Source: JBBQXK01 sp038251625 (GTDB lineage: Bacteria; Pseudomonadota; Alphaproteobacteria; Rhodobacterales; Rhodobacteraceae). From it: a stretch of DNA of 53,345 bases. Below, piece after piece: positions 33,903 to 43,182 of the stretch (positions within the stretch are counted from its first letter, which is position 1; each line of letters opens with the position of its first letter). The stretch covers positions 1-53,345 of the forward strand of contig JBBSBE010000009.1 in the NCBI GenBank assembly GCA_038251625.1, in the 5' to 3' direction. The translations under genes were made by a program, and so were the position numbers. The notes below the pieces were generated by a model, which was given only the letters and a program-made list of their open reading frames with translations, was not told where the DNA came from and made no database searches.

Positions 33903-34801
33903 GCGCCAATCTGCGGGGCATCCTGTTGATGGTCGCCGCGATGGCCGCCTTCGCGGTAGAGGATGCGCTGATCAAGCTGGCCACAAGCGCGGTGCCGCCC
34001 GGGCAGATCCTGCTGATGATCGGGATCGGTGGGGCGCTGGCTTATGCGGGACTTGCCGCCCTGAAAGGGCAGAACGTGCTGACGCGTGCGGCGCTGAACC
34101 CGTCGCTGCTGATGCGCAACGGGTTCGAGATGCTGGGAACAATGGGCTTCGTGACCGCGCTGGCGCTGATCCCGATTTCCACGGCATCCGCCATCTTGCA
34201 GGCCACGCCGATCGCCGTGACGGCAGCGGCCGCGATCTTCCTTGGCGAGGCGGTGGGCTGGCGGCGCTGGAGCGCGGTGGGCGCTGGCTTTTGCGGTGTC
34301 CTCTTGATCCTGCGGCCCGGCGGGACCGTGTTCGATCCCAATGTGCTCTGGGCGGTTCTGGCGGTCGTGGGCCTTGCGGGCCGCGATATCGCGACGCGTC
34401 GGATGCCACCTGGCTTGCCCACCTTTGTGGTCGCAACCTGGGGGTTTGCCGCCGTCGCCGTCTTGGGTGCTGCAATGCTGGCGCTGTCGGGCGGCGGCTT
34501 GCTGCCGACGCCGCAGGCCGCGGGATATATCGGCGGCGCTTTGGCCATCGGCATCGTCGCCTACTGGGCCATCATCGAAGCGACGCGGGCAGGTGAAGTA
34601 TCGGCCATAACCCCCTTCAGATACACGCGTCTTGTGTTCGCGCTTTCGCTTGGTTTCCTGATCTTCGACGAACGGCCAGACGCGTTCATGCTGATTGGCG
34701 CCTTTATCGTGGTGGGTTCGGGCCTCTACACGCTTTACCGCGAGCGGCGGCGCGGGTTAGACACGCACGCAACCGCACCAGCCCCGGAGGCCCGGACATG
34801 A
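33899..34801 (+). CDS. EamA/DMT family transporter
   Basis: A 300-residue polytopic membrane protein with two EamA repeats (ILLMVAAMAAFAVEDALIKL at the start; YWAIIEATRAGEVSAITPFRYTRL towards the end). Its ATG overlaps the fur stop by four bases and its stop overlaps the enolase ATG by four bases, giving a tight fur-eamA-eno unit. Substrate unknown. The C-terminal tail (RERRRGLDTHATAPAP) is cytoplasmic and disordered. Confidence 0.9.
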   Translation: MSANLRGILLMVAAMAAFAVEDALIKLATSAVPPGQILLMIGIGGALAYAGLAALKGQNVLTRAALNPSLLMRNGFEMLGTMGFVTALALIPISTASAILQATPIAVTAAAAIFLGEAVGWRRWSAVGAGFCGVLLILRPGGTVFDPNVLWAVLAVVGLAGRDIATRRMPPGLPTFVVATWGFAAVAVLGAAMLALSGGGLLPTPQAAGYIGGALAIGIVAYWAIIEATRAGEVSAITPFRYTRLVFALSLGFLIFDERPDAFMLIGAFIVVGSGLYTLYRERRRGLDTHATAPAPEART

Positions 34802-36075
34802 CCACCATCATCGACATCCACGCCCGCGAAATCCTGGACAGCCGGGGCAATCCGACCGTCGAGGTGGACGTGCATCTGGAAAGCGGCGCCATGGGCCGCG
34901 CGGCCGTCCCCTCTGGCGCATCGACCGGCGCGCATGAGGCGGTGGAGCGGCGCGATGGCGACAAGTCCCGCTATATGGGCAAGGGCGTGCTTGAGGCTGT
35001 GGCGGCGGTCAATGGCGAGATTGCCGAAGAGATCGTCGGCTACGACGCGATGGAGCAGGTGGGTATCGACCGCACCATGATCGAGATGGACGGCACACCC
35101 AACAAGGGCCGCCTTGGCGCCAACGCCATCCTTGGCGTATCGCTGGCCGTGGCGAAGGCGGCGGCGGAAGCCAGTGCCATGCCGCTTTTCCGCTACGTCG
35201 GCGGTACGTCGGCGCGGATCCTGCCGGTGCCGATGATGAACATCATCAACGGCGGCGCGCATGCCGACAATCCCATCGACATCCAGGAATTCATGATCAT
35301 GCCCGTGGGGGCCGACGATATCCGCGATGCGGTTCGGATGGGTTCGGAAGTGTTCCACACGCTGAAGAAAGAGCTGTCCGCAGCGGGGCTTTCTACCGGC
35401 ATCGGCGATGAGGGCGGCTTTGCGCCCAACCTCAGCTCTGCCCGCGATGCGCTGGATTTCATCCTGAAATCCATCGAGAAAGCCGGATACCGCCCCGGCG
35501 AGGATATCTATCTGGCGCTGGATTGCGCGGCCACCGAATACTTCAAGAACGGCAAGTACGAGCTTGAAGGAGAAGGCAAATCCCTGAGCCCGGAAGAGAA
35601 CGTGGCCTATCTGGCCGCGCTTGCCTCCGACTATCCGATCATTTCGATCGAGGATGGATGTTCCGAGGATGACTGGGAAGGCTGGGCGCATCTGACCGAG
35701 ATCCTTGGCAAGCGTATCCAGCTTGTGGGTGACGATCTTTTCGTGACCAACCCAAAGCGCCTTGCCGAAGGAATTGCACGCGGTTGCGCCAATTCGATGC
35801 TGGTGAAGGTGAACCAGATCGGCACGCTGACCGAAACGCTGCAGGCTGTCGAGATGGCGCACCGGGCGGGCTATACCAACGTCATGAGCCACCGCTCGGG
35901 CGAGACCGAAGATGCCACCATCGCCGATCTGGCTGTGGCCACCAACTGCGGGCAGATCAAGACCGGCAGCCTGGCGCGGTCGGACCGGTTGGCGAAATAC
36001 AACCAGTTGATCCGGATCGATGAAATGCTGGGCGAGACGGCGGAATATGCCGGACGGTCGATCCTGAAGGGCTGA
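34798..36075 (+). CDS. eno: Enolase
   Basis: A 425-residue enolase, the usual length, converting 2-phosphoglycerate to phosphoenolpyruvate in the cytoplasm. Recognisable pieces are REILDSRGNPTVEVDV, VPSGASTGAHEAVERRDGD, GDEGGFAPNL, the magnesium ligand region ISIEDGCSEDDW, VGDDLFVTNP and the signature SMLVKVNQIGTLTET followed by SHRSGETEDATIADLAV. The stop lies two bases from the stop of the convergent FAD oxidoreductase gene, with no terminator between them. Confidence 0.97.
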   Translation: MTTIIDIHAREILDSRGNPTVEVDVHLESGAMGRAAVPSGASTGAHEAVERRDGDKSRYMGKGVLEAVAAVNGEIAEEIVGYDAMEQVGIDRTMIEMDGTPNKGRLGANAILGVSLAVAKAAAEASAMPLFRYVGGTSARILPVPMMNIINGGAHADNPIDIQEFMIMPVGADDIRDAVRMGSEVFHTLKKELSAAGLSTGIGDEGGFAPNLSSARDALDFILKSIEKAGYRPGEDIYLALDCAATEYFKNGKYELEGEGKSLSPEENVAYLAALASDYPIISIEDGCSEDDWEGWAHLTEILGKRIQLVGDDLFVTNPKRLAEGIARGCANSMLVKVNQIGTLTETLQAVEMAHRAGYTNVMSHRSGETEDATIADLAVATNCGQIKTGSLARSDRLAKYNQLIRIDEMLGETAEYAGRSILKG

Positions 36076-36077
36076 GG

Positions 36078-37139
36078 TCAGGTAAACCGGGATGGTCTGA
36101 ACGGGGCAAGAAGCGGCGACGTGCCCTGCCCCGTTATTTCTGCTGCCAGAAGCTCTGCCACCAGCGGGGCGAGGGTGGCGCCCGAATGCATGACCGCAAC
36201 CGACAGGCCGGGCATGGCCTGACCGACCACCGGCACGCCATCGGCGGGCACCGGGCGATATGCCAGCGACACGCGATCCCACCCGCCCGAAAGTCCCGGC
36301 AGCAAAGCGGCGAGCCGCGCATAGGCCGCGTCGGCAAGGTCTTGGGGCATTGCAGGCACGCCTTCGGCGCTGTCTGACTGATGACTGGCGGCGGTGGGCG
36401 CCCAGATCCGGCCCACTGCATCCTGCCGCAGTTCCTGACCCGGCGTGACGCAGATATGGGCCAGAAGCCGGGGTTGCGGGCGGGTCGTCATCATCAGCCC
36501 CGGTCGGTGCAGCATCGGCAGCGAAAGCCCAAGGTGTGAAAGAAGGGCCGGCGTGCCCGTCCCGGTGGCAAGGACAACATGATCGGCGGCGAGGGCGCCC
36601 TGCGGCGTGAGCACCCCGATCACCCTTCCCTTGGCCAGACCGAGCGATGTGACCGCCACCCCGGTGCACACCTGTGCGCCTGACGCGGCCAGCAGGCGGC
36701 GGGTCAGCGCAGCAAGATCCGTCGCCCCCTCTGCCGGAAAACGCAAGGCACGCGGCGGCGGGGTGGCAAGGCCCGGCTCCAGCGTCGCGATCTGGTTCCC
36801 ACCCACCTCCTCCACCGGGTAGTCCAGCGCGCGCAGGCTGGTCATCAGACTGTCCATCCCCGCGCCCTGTTCTTCCCACCAAAGGCACCCCGGCCAGTGC
36901 GTCGGGGTTGGGACCTCGGCATCAAGGCGCCGGTGCGCCTCGATCGCGCAGGCGCGCAGGGCGTGATGGGCGTCGGAGGCGAAGAAACTGGCGTTGATCC
37001 AGCCGAAACTTGCGCCCGATGCGGCGCTGGCGGGGGTTCCGGTGTCCAACACGGTGACACGGTCACCGGACTGCGCAAGCCGGTAGGCCAGCGCCGCACC
37101 CGTGATCCCTGCCCCCACGATGATGATGTGTTGTGGCAT
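36078..37139 (-). CDS. FAD-dependent oxidoreductase, DAO family
   Basis: A 353-residue flavoprotein of the D-amino-acid oxidase/glycine oxidase superfamily. The N-terminal Rossmann motif is HIIIVGAGITGAALAYRLAQ, with the ribose-binding acidic residue in VTVLDTG, and SGASFGWINASFF follows. It should oxidise an amine or D-amino acid; the exact substrate is not readable. It converges on enolase and diverges from the DUF985 cupin gene. The downstream end lies within two bases of the eno stop. Confidence 0.88.
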   Translation of the reverse strand: MPQHIIIVGAGITGAALAYRLAQSGDRVTVLDTGTPASAASGASFGWINASFFASDAHHALRACAIEAHRRLDAEVPTPTHWPGCLWWEEQGAGMDSLMTSLRALDYPVEEVGGNQIATLEPGLATPPPRALRFPAEGATDLAALTRRLLAASGAQVCTGVAVTSLGLAKGRVIGVLTPQGALAADHVVLATGTGTPALLSHLGLSLPMLHRPGLMMTTRPQPRLLAHICVTPGQELRQDAVGRIWAPTAASHQSDSAEGVPAMPQDLADAAYARLAALLPGLSGGWDRVSLAYRPVPADGVPVVGQAMPGLSVAVMHSGATLAPLVAELLAAEITGQGTSPLLAPFRPSRFT

Positions 37140-37195
37140 GGTCCTGCCCCGCGTTTGACGGCAGACTGAAGCTACGGCGGCACGGAGGCAAGCGG

Positions 37196-37621
37196 ATGGA
37201 CGAAGCGGAGGCGATCATTGCACGGCTGGGCCTGTCGCCTCACCCCGAGGGCGGGCATTACCGGCAAACGTGGGTGGGGCCAGAGGTAAACGGGCGGACC
37301 AGCGGGACGGCGATCTTCTTTCTGCTGAAGGCGGGCGAGCGCAGCCACTGGCACCGGGTCGATGCCGACGAGATCTGGCTGTGGCATGCGGGAAGCCCGC
37401 TGATGCTTCTGCGCGCCGAGACGCCTCACGGTGCGGAAGCGCTGACCCTTGGCCCGGATGTGCTGGGCGGCGATGATCCGCAAGTGGTGATTCCTGCGGG
37501 CTGGTGGCAGGCCGCCACCGCGCGGGCGGGCTGGGCGCTGGTCAGTTGCACGGTCAGCCCCGGTTTCCGGTTCGATGGGTTTGACTTGGCCGCGCCGGAT
37601 TTCGCCATTGCGATCAAATGA
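37196..37621 (+). CDS. DUF985 cupin protein
   Basis: A 141-residue cupin of the DUF985 family. The start reads EAIIARLGLSPHPEGGHYRQ; SHWHRVDADEIWLWHAGSPL supplies the cupin metal-binding histidines and glutamate, and IPAGWWQAATAR plus CTVSPGFRFDGFDLA the second motif. The biochemical function of the family is not established. GGAGG precedes the ATG by six bases. Confidence 0.88.
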   Translation: MDEAEAIIARLGLSPHPEGGHYRQTWVGPEVNGRTSGTAIFFLLKAGERSHWHRVDADEIWLWHAGSPLMLLRAETPHGAEALTLGPDVLGGDDPQVVIPAGWWQAATARAGWALVSCTVSPGFRFDGFDLAAPDFAIAIK

Positions 37622-37694
37622 ACGAAAACGTCACTTTGTGCCCTCGCGGTTTAGGATAACGTCAGGCTGAGGCAGGTAATGACGGAGGGCCAGA

Positions 37695-37808
37695 ATGCGC
37701 CGCGTCTTGGGAACACTTCTGATCGTGATGGCAATGGGGGCGACGCTGGCGCTGGCCGGGAACGGCCCGACCGTTCATCACCCACCCGCAGCAATGACAC
37801 CGCGCTGA
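37695..37808 (+). CDS. Possible 37-residue secreted peptide
   Basis: A short frame with a strong ribosome binding site (GGAGGG, then CCAGA and ATG). The product is a basic start (RRVLG) followed by a hydrophobic stretch TLLIVMAMGATLALA and a short polar tail with HHPP, like a small exported or entericidin-like peptide. I do not recognise a family. It lies between the DUF985 and desaturase genes on the same strand. Confidence 0.4.
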   Translation: MRRVLGTLLIVMAMGATLALAGNGPTVHHPPAAMTPR

Positions 37809-37872
37809 GGATTGCCCCCACCGGGCAAGGCGGCCTAGAGTTTCCGCTCATGGTCGCAGGCAGGGAAACGGC

Positions 37873-38760
37873 ATGGATCACCGCGCCTGGCTGGCGGCCG
37901 AGCCGGCAGAGGTTAGAACGGCGCTGGCGGCGCGATCGGATCGGGCCGGCCTTTTGCATCTTTGTGGGCATGCCGGGTTGATCTTGGCCCTTGGTGCGGC
38001 CATCGCGCTGGGGGTTCCGGGCTGGTGGCTGCTCTTGCCCGTGCAGGGCGTGGCATTGGTGTTTCTGTTCACGCTTGAACATGAGGCGACCCACAAGACC
38101 CCCTTTTCCAGCGCGCGCCTGAATGAGGCCGTGGGGCAGGTGTGCGGGTTCCTGCTGCTGCTGCCGTTCCAGTGGTTCCGGCTGTTTCACCTTGCCCACC
38201 ACCGCTGGACCAATATCGAGGGGAAAGACCCGGAACTGGACGGTGGAAAGCCCGAAACGCCGCGGGCGTGGGTGCTTCACGTCTCGGGCCTGCCCTACTG
38301 GGTTGGGCAGGCGCGCTTGATCCTGCGGCTGGCGCGCGGCAGCGAGCGGGCGCGCTACCTGCCCGACGGCGCGCTTTTGCGCCTGCAGCGCGAGGCGCGG
38401 GCGATGCTGGCGGGGTATGCCTTGGTTGCGGTCAGCCTTGCGGTATCGCCGCTGCTCTTCTGGGTCTGGCTTTTGCCGGTCCTGCTCGGCCAGCCCGCGC
38501 TGCGGCTTTATCTGCTTGCAGAACATGGCGATTGCCCGCGCGTGGCCGACATGTTCCTGAACACCCGCACCACGTTTACCACCGGTCTGGTCCGGTTTCT
38601 GGCTTGGAACATGCCCTATCATATCGAGCATCATGTTGCACCGCAGGTGCCCTTCCACCGCCTGCCCGCCCTGCACGCCCGGATGCAGGCGCATCTGGGC
38701 GTGACGGCCGATGGCTATGCCGCGTTCACCCGCGCCTATCTTGCGCGGCGGCGAGGCTGA
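37873..38760 (+). CDS. Fatty acid desaturase family protein
   Basis: A 295-residue integral membrane di-iron desaturase or hydroxylase. The three histidine boxes are present: HEATH (70-74), HLAHH (106-110) and HIEHH near residue 250 (MPYHIEHHVAP), with hydrophobic helices before and between them. It should insert a double bond or hydroxyl into an acyl or related chain at the membrane. The substrate is unknown. It converges on the DUF3313 lipoprotein gene with five bases between. Confidence 0.9.
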   Translation: MDHRAWLAAEPAEVRTALAARSDRAGLLHLCGHAGLILALGAAIALGVPGWWLLLPVQGVALVFLFTLEHEATHKTPFSSARLNEAVGQVCGFLLLLPFQWFRLFHLAHHRWTNIEGKDPELDGGKPETPRAWVLHVSGLPYWVGQARLILRLARGSERARYLPDGALLRLQREARAMLAGYALVAVSLAVSPLLFWVWLLPVLLGQPALRLYLLAEHGDCPRVADMFLNTRTTFTTGLVRFLAWNMPYHIEHHVAPQVPFHRLPALHARMQAHLGVTADGYAAFTRAYLARRRG

Positions 38761-38765
38761 TCCCG

Positions 38766-39362
38766 TCAACGCGCGGCGGCCAGCGTTGCATCGACCAGCG
38801 CTTGGGCATGCTTGCGAAATCCCGATTGGGCGTGGCCGTCCCGGTCGAACATGGCGGTCGGGGCGGAGTTCCAGATATGGCCGTTGAAGCCCTCGCTCTG
38901 CGCCACAATGGGCGCACCCGAGCGGGCATCGACCACCTCGGCCTCAATGCTGATGCCGCCGTTCTTCGGCCCGATCGGCAAGGCGAGCGAGACGGCATTC
39001 CACGCCGGATTGGCCAGCGTATAGCCCGTGATGGCGGCGCGCACGCGCAGCACGTCAGGGCCGGGGGTGTCGGTCAGCCGGTAATGCGCGGCGAAGGCGG
39101 CCGCAAGCGCTGCATGGTAGTCCGCCTTCAGCGCATCCACATCGGCGGGGTTCCCCTTGCCCGGCGTGCGCCCGACGGGGCGATAGTCGACCACATCGAT
39201 CAGCGCGGCAGAATAGCCTTGCGCGGATACCCTCGGGGCTGCGGTCAGAAAGCCCGATTGCGTGGGTTTGTGCGCAGCGCAGGCCGAAAGCGCCAGGGCG
39301 AGGGCGAGAAGTGCGACGGCAACGATGGGCCGAAAGCTGGGGCGGCGGCGGGGGATGAACAT
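38766..39362 (-). CDS. DUF3313-like lipoprotein
   Basis: A 198-residue predicted lipoprotein. The signal sequence (FRPIVAVALLALALALSAC) ends in a lipobox LSAC with Cys28 as the lipidated residue. The remaining domain (YSAALIDVVDYRPVG, then VLRVRAAITGYTLANP and SIEAEVVDARSGAPIVAQ) resembles DUF3313, of unknown function. ATG 39362 is preferred over the two upstream in-frame ATGs because AAAGGA lies seven bases before it. Confidence 0.8.
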   Translation of the reverse strand: MFIPRRRPSFRPIVAVALLALALALSACAAHKPTQSGFLTAAPRVSAQGYSAALIDVVDYRPVGRTPGKGNPADVDALKADYHAALAAAFAAHYRLTDTPGPDVLRVRAAITGYTLANPAWNAVSLALPIGPKNGGISIEAEVVDARSGAPIVAQSEGFNGHIWNSAPTAMFDRDGHAQSGFRKHAQALVDATLAAAR

Positions 39363-39387
39363 GGGCATTTCCTTTGTTTGCGTAGTT

Positions 39388-39428
39388 GTCACTGTATGGT
39401 GACTTAATATGTCCCCGATAGGTGACTT
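39388..39428. promoter_or_regulatory. Inverted and direct repeats before the lipoprotein gene
   Basis: GTCAC and GTGAC (39388-39403) form a short inverted repeat, and GGTGACTT occurs at 39398-39405 and again at 39421-39428. The region is AT-richer than its flanks and sits 26-66 bases upstream of the lipoprotein start, a reasonable place for an operator. Weak evidence. Confidence 0.3.
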
Positions 39429-39551
39429 GCAAGTGGTTTAAGGAGATGACGCCGCGGCACGAACGGCAGTCAGGCGGCATCACCCACACAGATGGATCAC
39501 TTCACAAGAATGGATTGGTGCTGCCCCGTCCCAGCGGATAAGGCAGGGGCT

Positions 39552-40445
39552 ATGACCGATACCCCCGCCCTTGCATCCGGCGATACGCCGCGCGGCTTCG
39601 CCTTTGCGCTGGCGGCCTATGGCTTCTGGGGGTTTCTGCCGCTGTACATGAAGGCACTGGCGCATGTGCCCGCGAGCGAAGTGGTGGCACACCGGGTGAT
39701 CTGGTCAATCCCGGTGGCTGGCCTCGTGCTTATTTTGCTTGGACGGACGGACGACCTGCGCGTGGCGCTACGGTCACGGCGAACGCTGACGATGGGCGCG
39801 GTGACGGCGGCGCTCATCTCGGTGAACTGGGGGATCTATGTGTGGTCCATCGGGTCGGGGCATGCGCTGGATGCGGCACTTGGATATTACATCAACCCGC
39901 TTTTCACCGTGTTTCTGGGATGGGCGCTCTTGGGGGAACGGCTGACGGCCTGGCAAGGTGCTGCCATCGGTCTGGCGGCGCTTGCGGTTCTGATCCTCGC
40001 CGTCGCGGGCGGCCAGGTGCCCGTGGTCGCACTGGCGCTGACGCTGACCTGGGGTGCTTACGCGTTCTTCAAGAAATCGCTGCCCGTGGGGCCGAACCAG
40101 GGCTTCATGCTGGAGGTGCTGATCCTGTCGCCACTGGCGCTGCTTTATCTCGGGTGGCTCGCGGCCAGCGGGACGGCAAGTTTCGGCATTGATACCCCGA
40201 CGACGGCGCTGCTTCTGGGCACCGGCATCGTGACCGCCGGGCCGCTGATGCTGTATGCCAACGGCGCCAAGCTTTTGCGCCTGTCCACGATCGGCATGTT
40301 GCAATACATCGCGCCCACGATGATCTTCCTCACGGCGGTTTTCCTGTTCGACGAGCCGTTTCCGCCGGTGAAGTTGCTGGCCTTCATGATGATCTGGGTG
40401 GCGCTGGCGATCTTTTCGGTCGGCATGCTGCGGCGAAAGGCCTGA
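39552..40445 (+). CDS. rarD: RarD-type EamA transporter
   Basis: A 297-residue membrane protein with about ten helices, matching RarD: RGFAFALAAYGFWGFLPLYM at the start, EVVAHRVIWSIPVAGLVLIL, SVNWGIYVWSIGSGHALDAA and LGYYINPLFTVFLGWALLGE. RarD is known as a chloramphenicol-sensitivity-related permease; its natural substrate is unclear. The start ATG 39552 follows GGCAGGGGCT. It converges on serS. Confidence 0.9.
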   Translation: MTDTPALASGDTPRGFAFALAAYGFWGFLPLYMKALAHVPASEVVAHRVIWSIPVAGLVLILLGRTDDLRVALRSRRTLTMGAVTAALISVNWGIYVWSIGSGHALDAALGYYINPLFTVFLGWALLGERLTAWQGAAIGLAALAVLILAVAGGQVPVVALALTLTWGAYAFFKKSLPVGPNQGFMLEVLILSPLALLYLGWLAASGTASFGIDTPTTALLLGTGIVTAGPLMLYANGAKLLRLSTIGMLQYIAPTMIFLTAVFLFDEPFPPVKLLAFMMIWVALAIFSVGMLRRKA

Positions 40446-40489
40446 GGGCGCGCGCCGCCCCCAGACCCGAATATGGTCACCTACAGGGA

Positions 40490-41779
40490 TCAGGCCAGCG
40501 CGCCCTCGGCGGTGATCCGTGTCGCCCCGCCAAGATAGCGGGCGAGCACCGCTGGCAGACTGATCGTTCCATCGGCCTCTTGTCCGTTTTCGACAACCGC
40601 GATCAGGCACCGGCCCACGGCCAGACCCGACCCGTTCAGCGTGCACACGAAATCGGGCTTGCCACCCGGCGCGCGATAGCGGGCGTTCATCCGGCGGGCC
40701 TGAAACTGACCGCAGACCGAGACGGACGAAATCTCGCGGTAGGTATCCTGCCCCGGTAGCCAAACCTCAAGGTCGTGCGTCCGTTGGGCGCCAAAGCCCA
40801 TGTCACCCGTACAAAGCACCATCACGCGGTAGGGCAGACCCAGCTTTTGCAGGATCGCCTCGGCGCAGGCTGTCATCCGGTCATGCTCGGCACGCCCCTC
40901 TTCGGGGGTGCAGATCGTGACCATCTCGACCTTCTCGAACTGGTGCTGGCGCAACATGCCCGCCGTATCCTTGCCCGCAGAACCCGCTTCCGACCGGAAG
41001 CACTGGGTGTGGGCGGTCAGGCGGATCGGCAATGTGGCCTCGTCCAGAATGTCGCCCGCAACGGTGTTGGTCAGCGTGACCTCCGAGGTCGGGATCAGCC
41101 ACCAGCCGTTGGTTGTGGCATAGCTGTCCTCGGCGAATTTCGGCAACTGGTTGGTGCCGTACATCGCGTCGTCCTTGACCAGAACAGGGGTCCAGGTTTC
41201 GGAAAGACCATGGTCGGTGATGTGGGTATCCAGCATGAACTGCGCCAGCGCCCGATGCAGCCGCGCGACGGTGCCGCGCAGAACCACGAAGCGGGAACCC
41301 GAGAGTTTCGCAGCGGTGGCGAAGTCGAGGCCGGAGGCCAGGGCGGGCAGGTCGAAGTGTTCCTTCGGCGCGAAGTCTAGCATGCGGGGGGTGCCCCAGC
41401 GGCGCAGTTCCACGTTGGCGGTTTCGTCTGGGCCGTCGGGCGTGTCTGGCATCGGGCTGTTGGGAAGGGTCAGAAGCAGGTCGCGCAGACGGGCATCTTC
41501 AAGAGCCGCTTCCTCGTTCAGGCGGGCAATCTCGGCCTTTGTCTCGGCCACAAGCGCACGCAACCGCTCGAATTCGGCATCATCTCCCCGTGCCTTGGCG
41601 GCGCCCACTTCCTTGGATGCCGTGTTTTGCGCGGCTTGTGCGGTTTCGGCGGCCAGAATTTTGGCCCGCCGCGCCGCATCGATGGCCAGCACATGCGACG
41701 ACATCGGCGCTTCGCCCCGGCGGGCAAGCGCCGCGTCAAAGGCTTGCGGATCGTCGCGGATGGTGCGGATGTCGTGCAT
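40490..41779 (-). CDS. serS: Seryl-tRNA synthetase
   Basis: A 429-residue class II synthetase charging tRNA-Ser. The N-terminal antiparallel coiled coil spans about residues 25-100 (Ala/Glu/Lys-rich). Motif 2 lies in CFRSEAGSAGKDTAGMLRQH, followed by FEKVEMV, and motif 3 in LNGSGLAVGRCLIAVVEN. Serine-binding residues fit IPTSEVTLTN. The EISSVSVCGQFQARRMNAR segment has the form usual in Rhodobacterales. Confidence 0.96.
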   Translation of the reverse strand: MHDIRTIRDDPQAFDAALARRGEAPMSSHVLAIDAARRAKILAAETAQAAQNTASKEVGAAKARGDDAEFERLRALVAETKAEIARLNEEAALEDARLRDLLLTLPNSPMPDTPDGPDETANVELRRWGTPRMLDFAPKEHFDLPALASGLDFATAAKLSGSRFVVLRGTVARLHRALAQFMLDTHITDHGLSETWTPVLVKDDAMYGTNQLPKFAEDSYATTNGWWLIPTSEVTLTNTVAGDILDEATLPIRLTAHTQCFRSEAGSAGKDTAGMLRQHQFEKVEMVTICTPEEGRAEHDRMTACAEAILQKLGLPYRVMVLCTGDMGFGAQRTHDLEVWLPGQDTYREISSVSVCGQFQARRMNARYRAPGGKPDFVCTLNGSGLAVGRCLIAVVENGQEADGTISLPAVLARYLGGATRITAEGALA

Positions 41780-41835
41780 GGTCTGGCTCCTTCTACGCGG
41801 GCGTGCATGCCAGAAAGGCAGCGCAAGGGGAAGCG

Positions 41836-42297
41836 TCAGAGCGGCAGGTTGGTGGTGGACTTGATCTCTTCCATGCTGAGAAGTGCTGTCACGTTGTAGA
41901 TGCGCACCTCGGAGATAAGCGCCTGATAGAACGTGTCATAGGCACGGGCGTTCTTGACCCGCACCTTCAGGATATAGTCGATATCGCCCGCCAACCGGTG
42001 CGCCTCCATCACTTCGGGGCGCTCGCGGAGCGCGGTCAGGAAACGGCGCTGCCAGTCGGCTTCGTGCTCGGAGGTGCGGATCAGGACGAAGAAGCAGGCC
42101 TCCAGCCCCAGGGCATCCGGGTCCAGAATCGCGGTCTGGCCGATGATGACCCCCGCTTCGCGCATCCGGCGTATGCGGTTCCAGACCGGCGTCTTGGATG
42201 AGCCGACCTTGCGGGCAATCTCGTCCAGCGACTGGCTGGCGTCGGTTTGCAGTTCGGCAAGGATTTTCCGGTCGATCTCGTCCAGCCGGGCCGCCAT
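41836..42297 (-). CDS. Lrp/AsnC family transcriptional regulator
   Basis: A 153-residue Lrp-type regulator. The N-terminal helix-turn-helix is LDEIARKVGSSKTPVWNRIR, followed by the ligand-binding RAM domain (EACFFVLIRTSEHEADWQRR, then AGDIDYILKVRVKNARAYD). It diverges from the sulfur-assimilation operon with a 138-base gap, and in this family order it is a good candidate regulator of cobA-cysI-cysH. Its ligand is probably an amino acid such as cysteine or methionine, by inference only. Confidence 0.9.
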   Translation of the reverse strand: MAARLDEIDRKILAELQTDASQSLDEIARKVGSSKTPVWNRIRRMREAGVIIGQTAILDPDALGLEACFFVLIRTSEHEADWQRRFLTALRERPEVMEAHRLAGDIDYILKVRVKNARAYDTFYQALISEVRIYNVTALLSMEEIKSTTNLPL

Positions 42298-42435
42298 TCC
42301 GTTTTTTCCCGTTGCGGCGGAAATCCCGCCTGTATGGATCAAGCGTTAGGAACAAACGTCCTTATCTGCAAGCCCCCATGGCCGAAAATGGGGACAGTGT
42401 TCTATATTAAAGACCTGAAGCCAGAGGACGCGCCC

Positions 42436-43182
42436 ATGCATCATCCTGTTCTTTTCGTCGGCGCCGGCCCCGGGGCTGCAGAATACCTGACGCTTGGCGC
42501 CTTGCGTGCGCTTGAGGGCGCAGAGGTGGTGATCCATGACCGGCTGGTAGGCCCCGAGGTGATGGCGCTGATCCCGGCCACGGCGCGGCGCGTTGATGTG
42601 GGCAAGGAAGGCTTTGGCCCCTCTGCGGCGCAGGGCGACATCTCGGCCACCATCGTGGCCCACGCGATGACGGGCGCGCGCGTGGTGCGGCTCAAGGGCG
42701 GCGATTGCGGGATTTTCGGGCGGCTGGATGAAGAGATCGAGGCGTTGGAGGCGGCGGGATTGCCCTTCCGCATTCTGCCCGGCCTGACGTCCGCCACCGT
42801 TGCCGCTGCGCGGATCGGCCAAAGCCTGACGCGGCGCGGGCGCAATGCGGCGCTGCGGATCGTGACCGGGCACGATATGGCGGGCTATGCAGAGCAGGAC
42901 TGGCGCGGGATGGCGCGACCGGGCGAAGTGGCAGCAATCTATATGGGCAAGAAATCGGCACGCTTCATCGAGGGCCGCCTGATGATGCACGGGGCCGACC
43001 CCGGCACGCCCGTCACGGTGGTCGCCAACATCAGCCGCGCCAATGAGGCCGTCATCGGCACCACGCTTTCGGGCCTGACCAAGGCGGTCGCGGCAGCGGA
43101 CGGCCCGGCAGTCATCCTGTTCGGTCTGGCGCCCCGCGCGGCTGCAGCGGCCCTTCTCCACCTGTCGGAGGCCTTTGCATGA
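42436..43182 (+). CDS. cobA: Uroporphyrinogen-III C-methyltransferase
   Basis: A 248-residue SUMT methylating uroporphyrinogen III to precorrin-2, the route to sirohaem for the sulfite reductase encoded two genes later. Markers are LFVGAGPGAAEYLTLGALRA, VIHDRLVGPEV, VRLKGGDCGIFGRLDEEIEA, GLTSATVAAARIG and VTVVANISRANE. Start ATG 42436 follows AGAGGACG; the open frame extends upstream into the divergent promoter. First gene of the sulfur operon. Confidence 0.9.
   Translation: MHHPVLFVGAGPGAAEYLTLGALRALEGAEVVIHDRLVGPEVMALIPATARRVDVGKEGFGPSAAQGDISATIVAHAMTGARVVRLKGGDCGIFGRLDEEIEALEAAGLPFRILPGLTSATVAAARIGQSLTRRGRNAALRIVTGHDMAGYAEQDWRGMARPGEVAAIYMGKKSARFIEGRLMMHGADPGTPVTVVANISRANEAVIGTTLSGLTKAVAAADGPAVILFGLAPRAAAAALLHLSEAFA

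Noticed and set aside
34735..36888. Long minus-strand open frame opposite enolase
   Set aside because: Antisense shadow of a GC-rich codon-biased gene; no family resemblance and enolase is unmistakable.
39388..39428. Repeats near 39400 as a CRISPR or integration site
   Set aside because: Units are only 5-8 bases and two copies; at most an operator.
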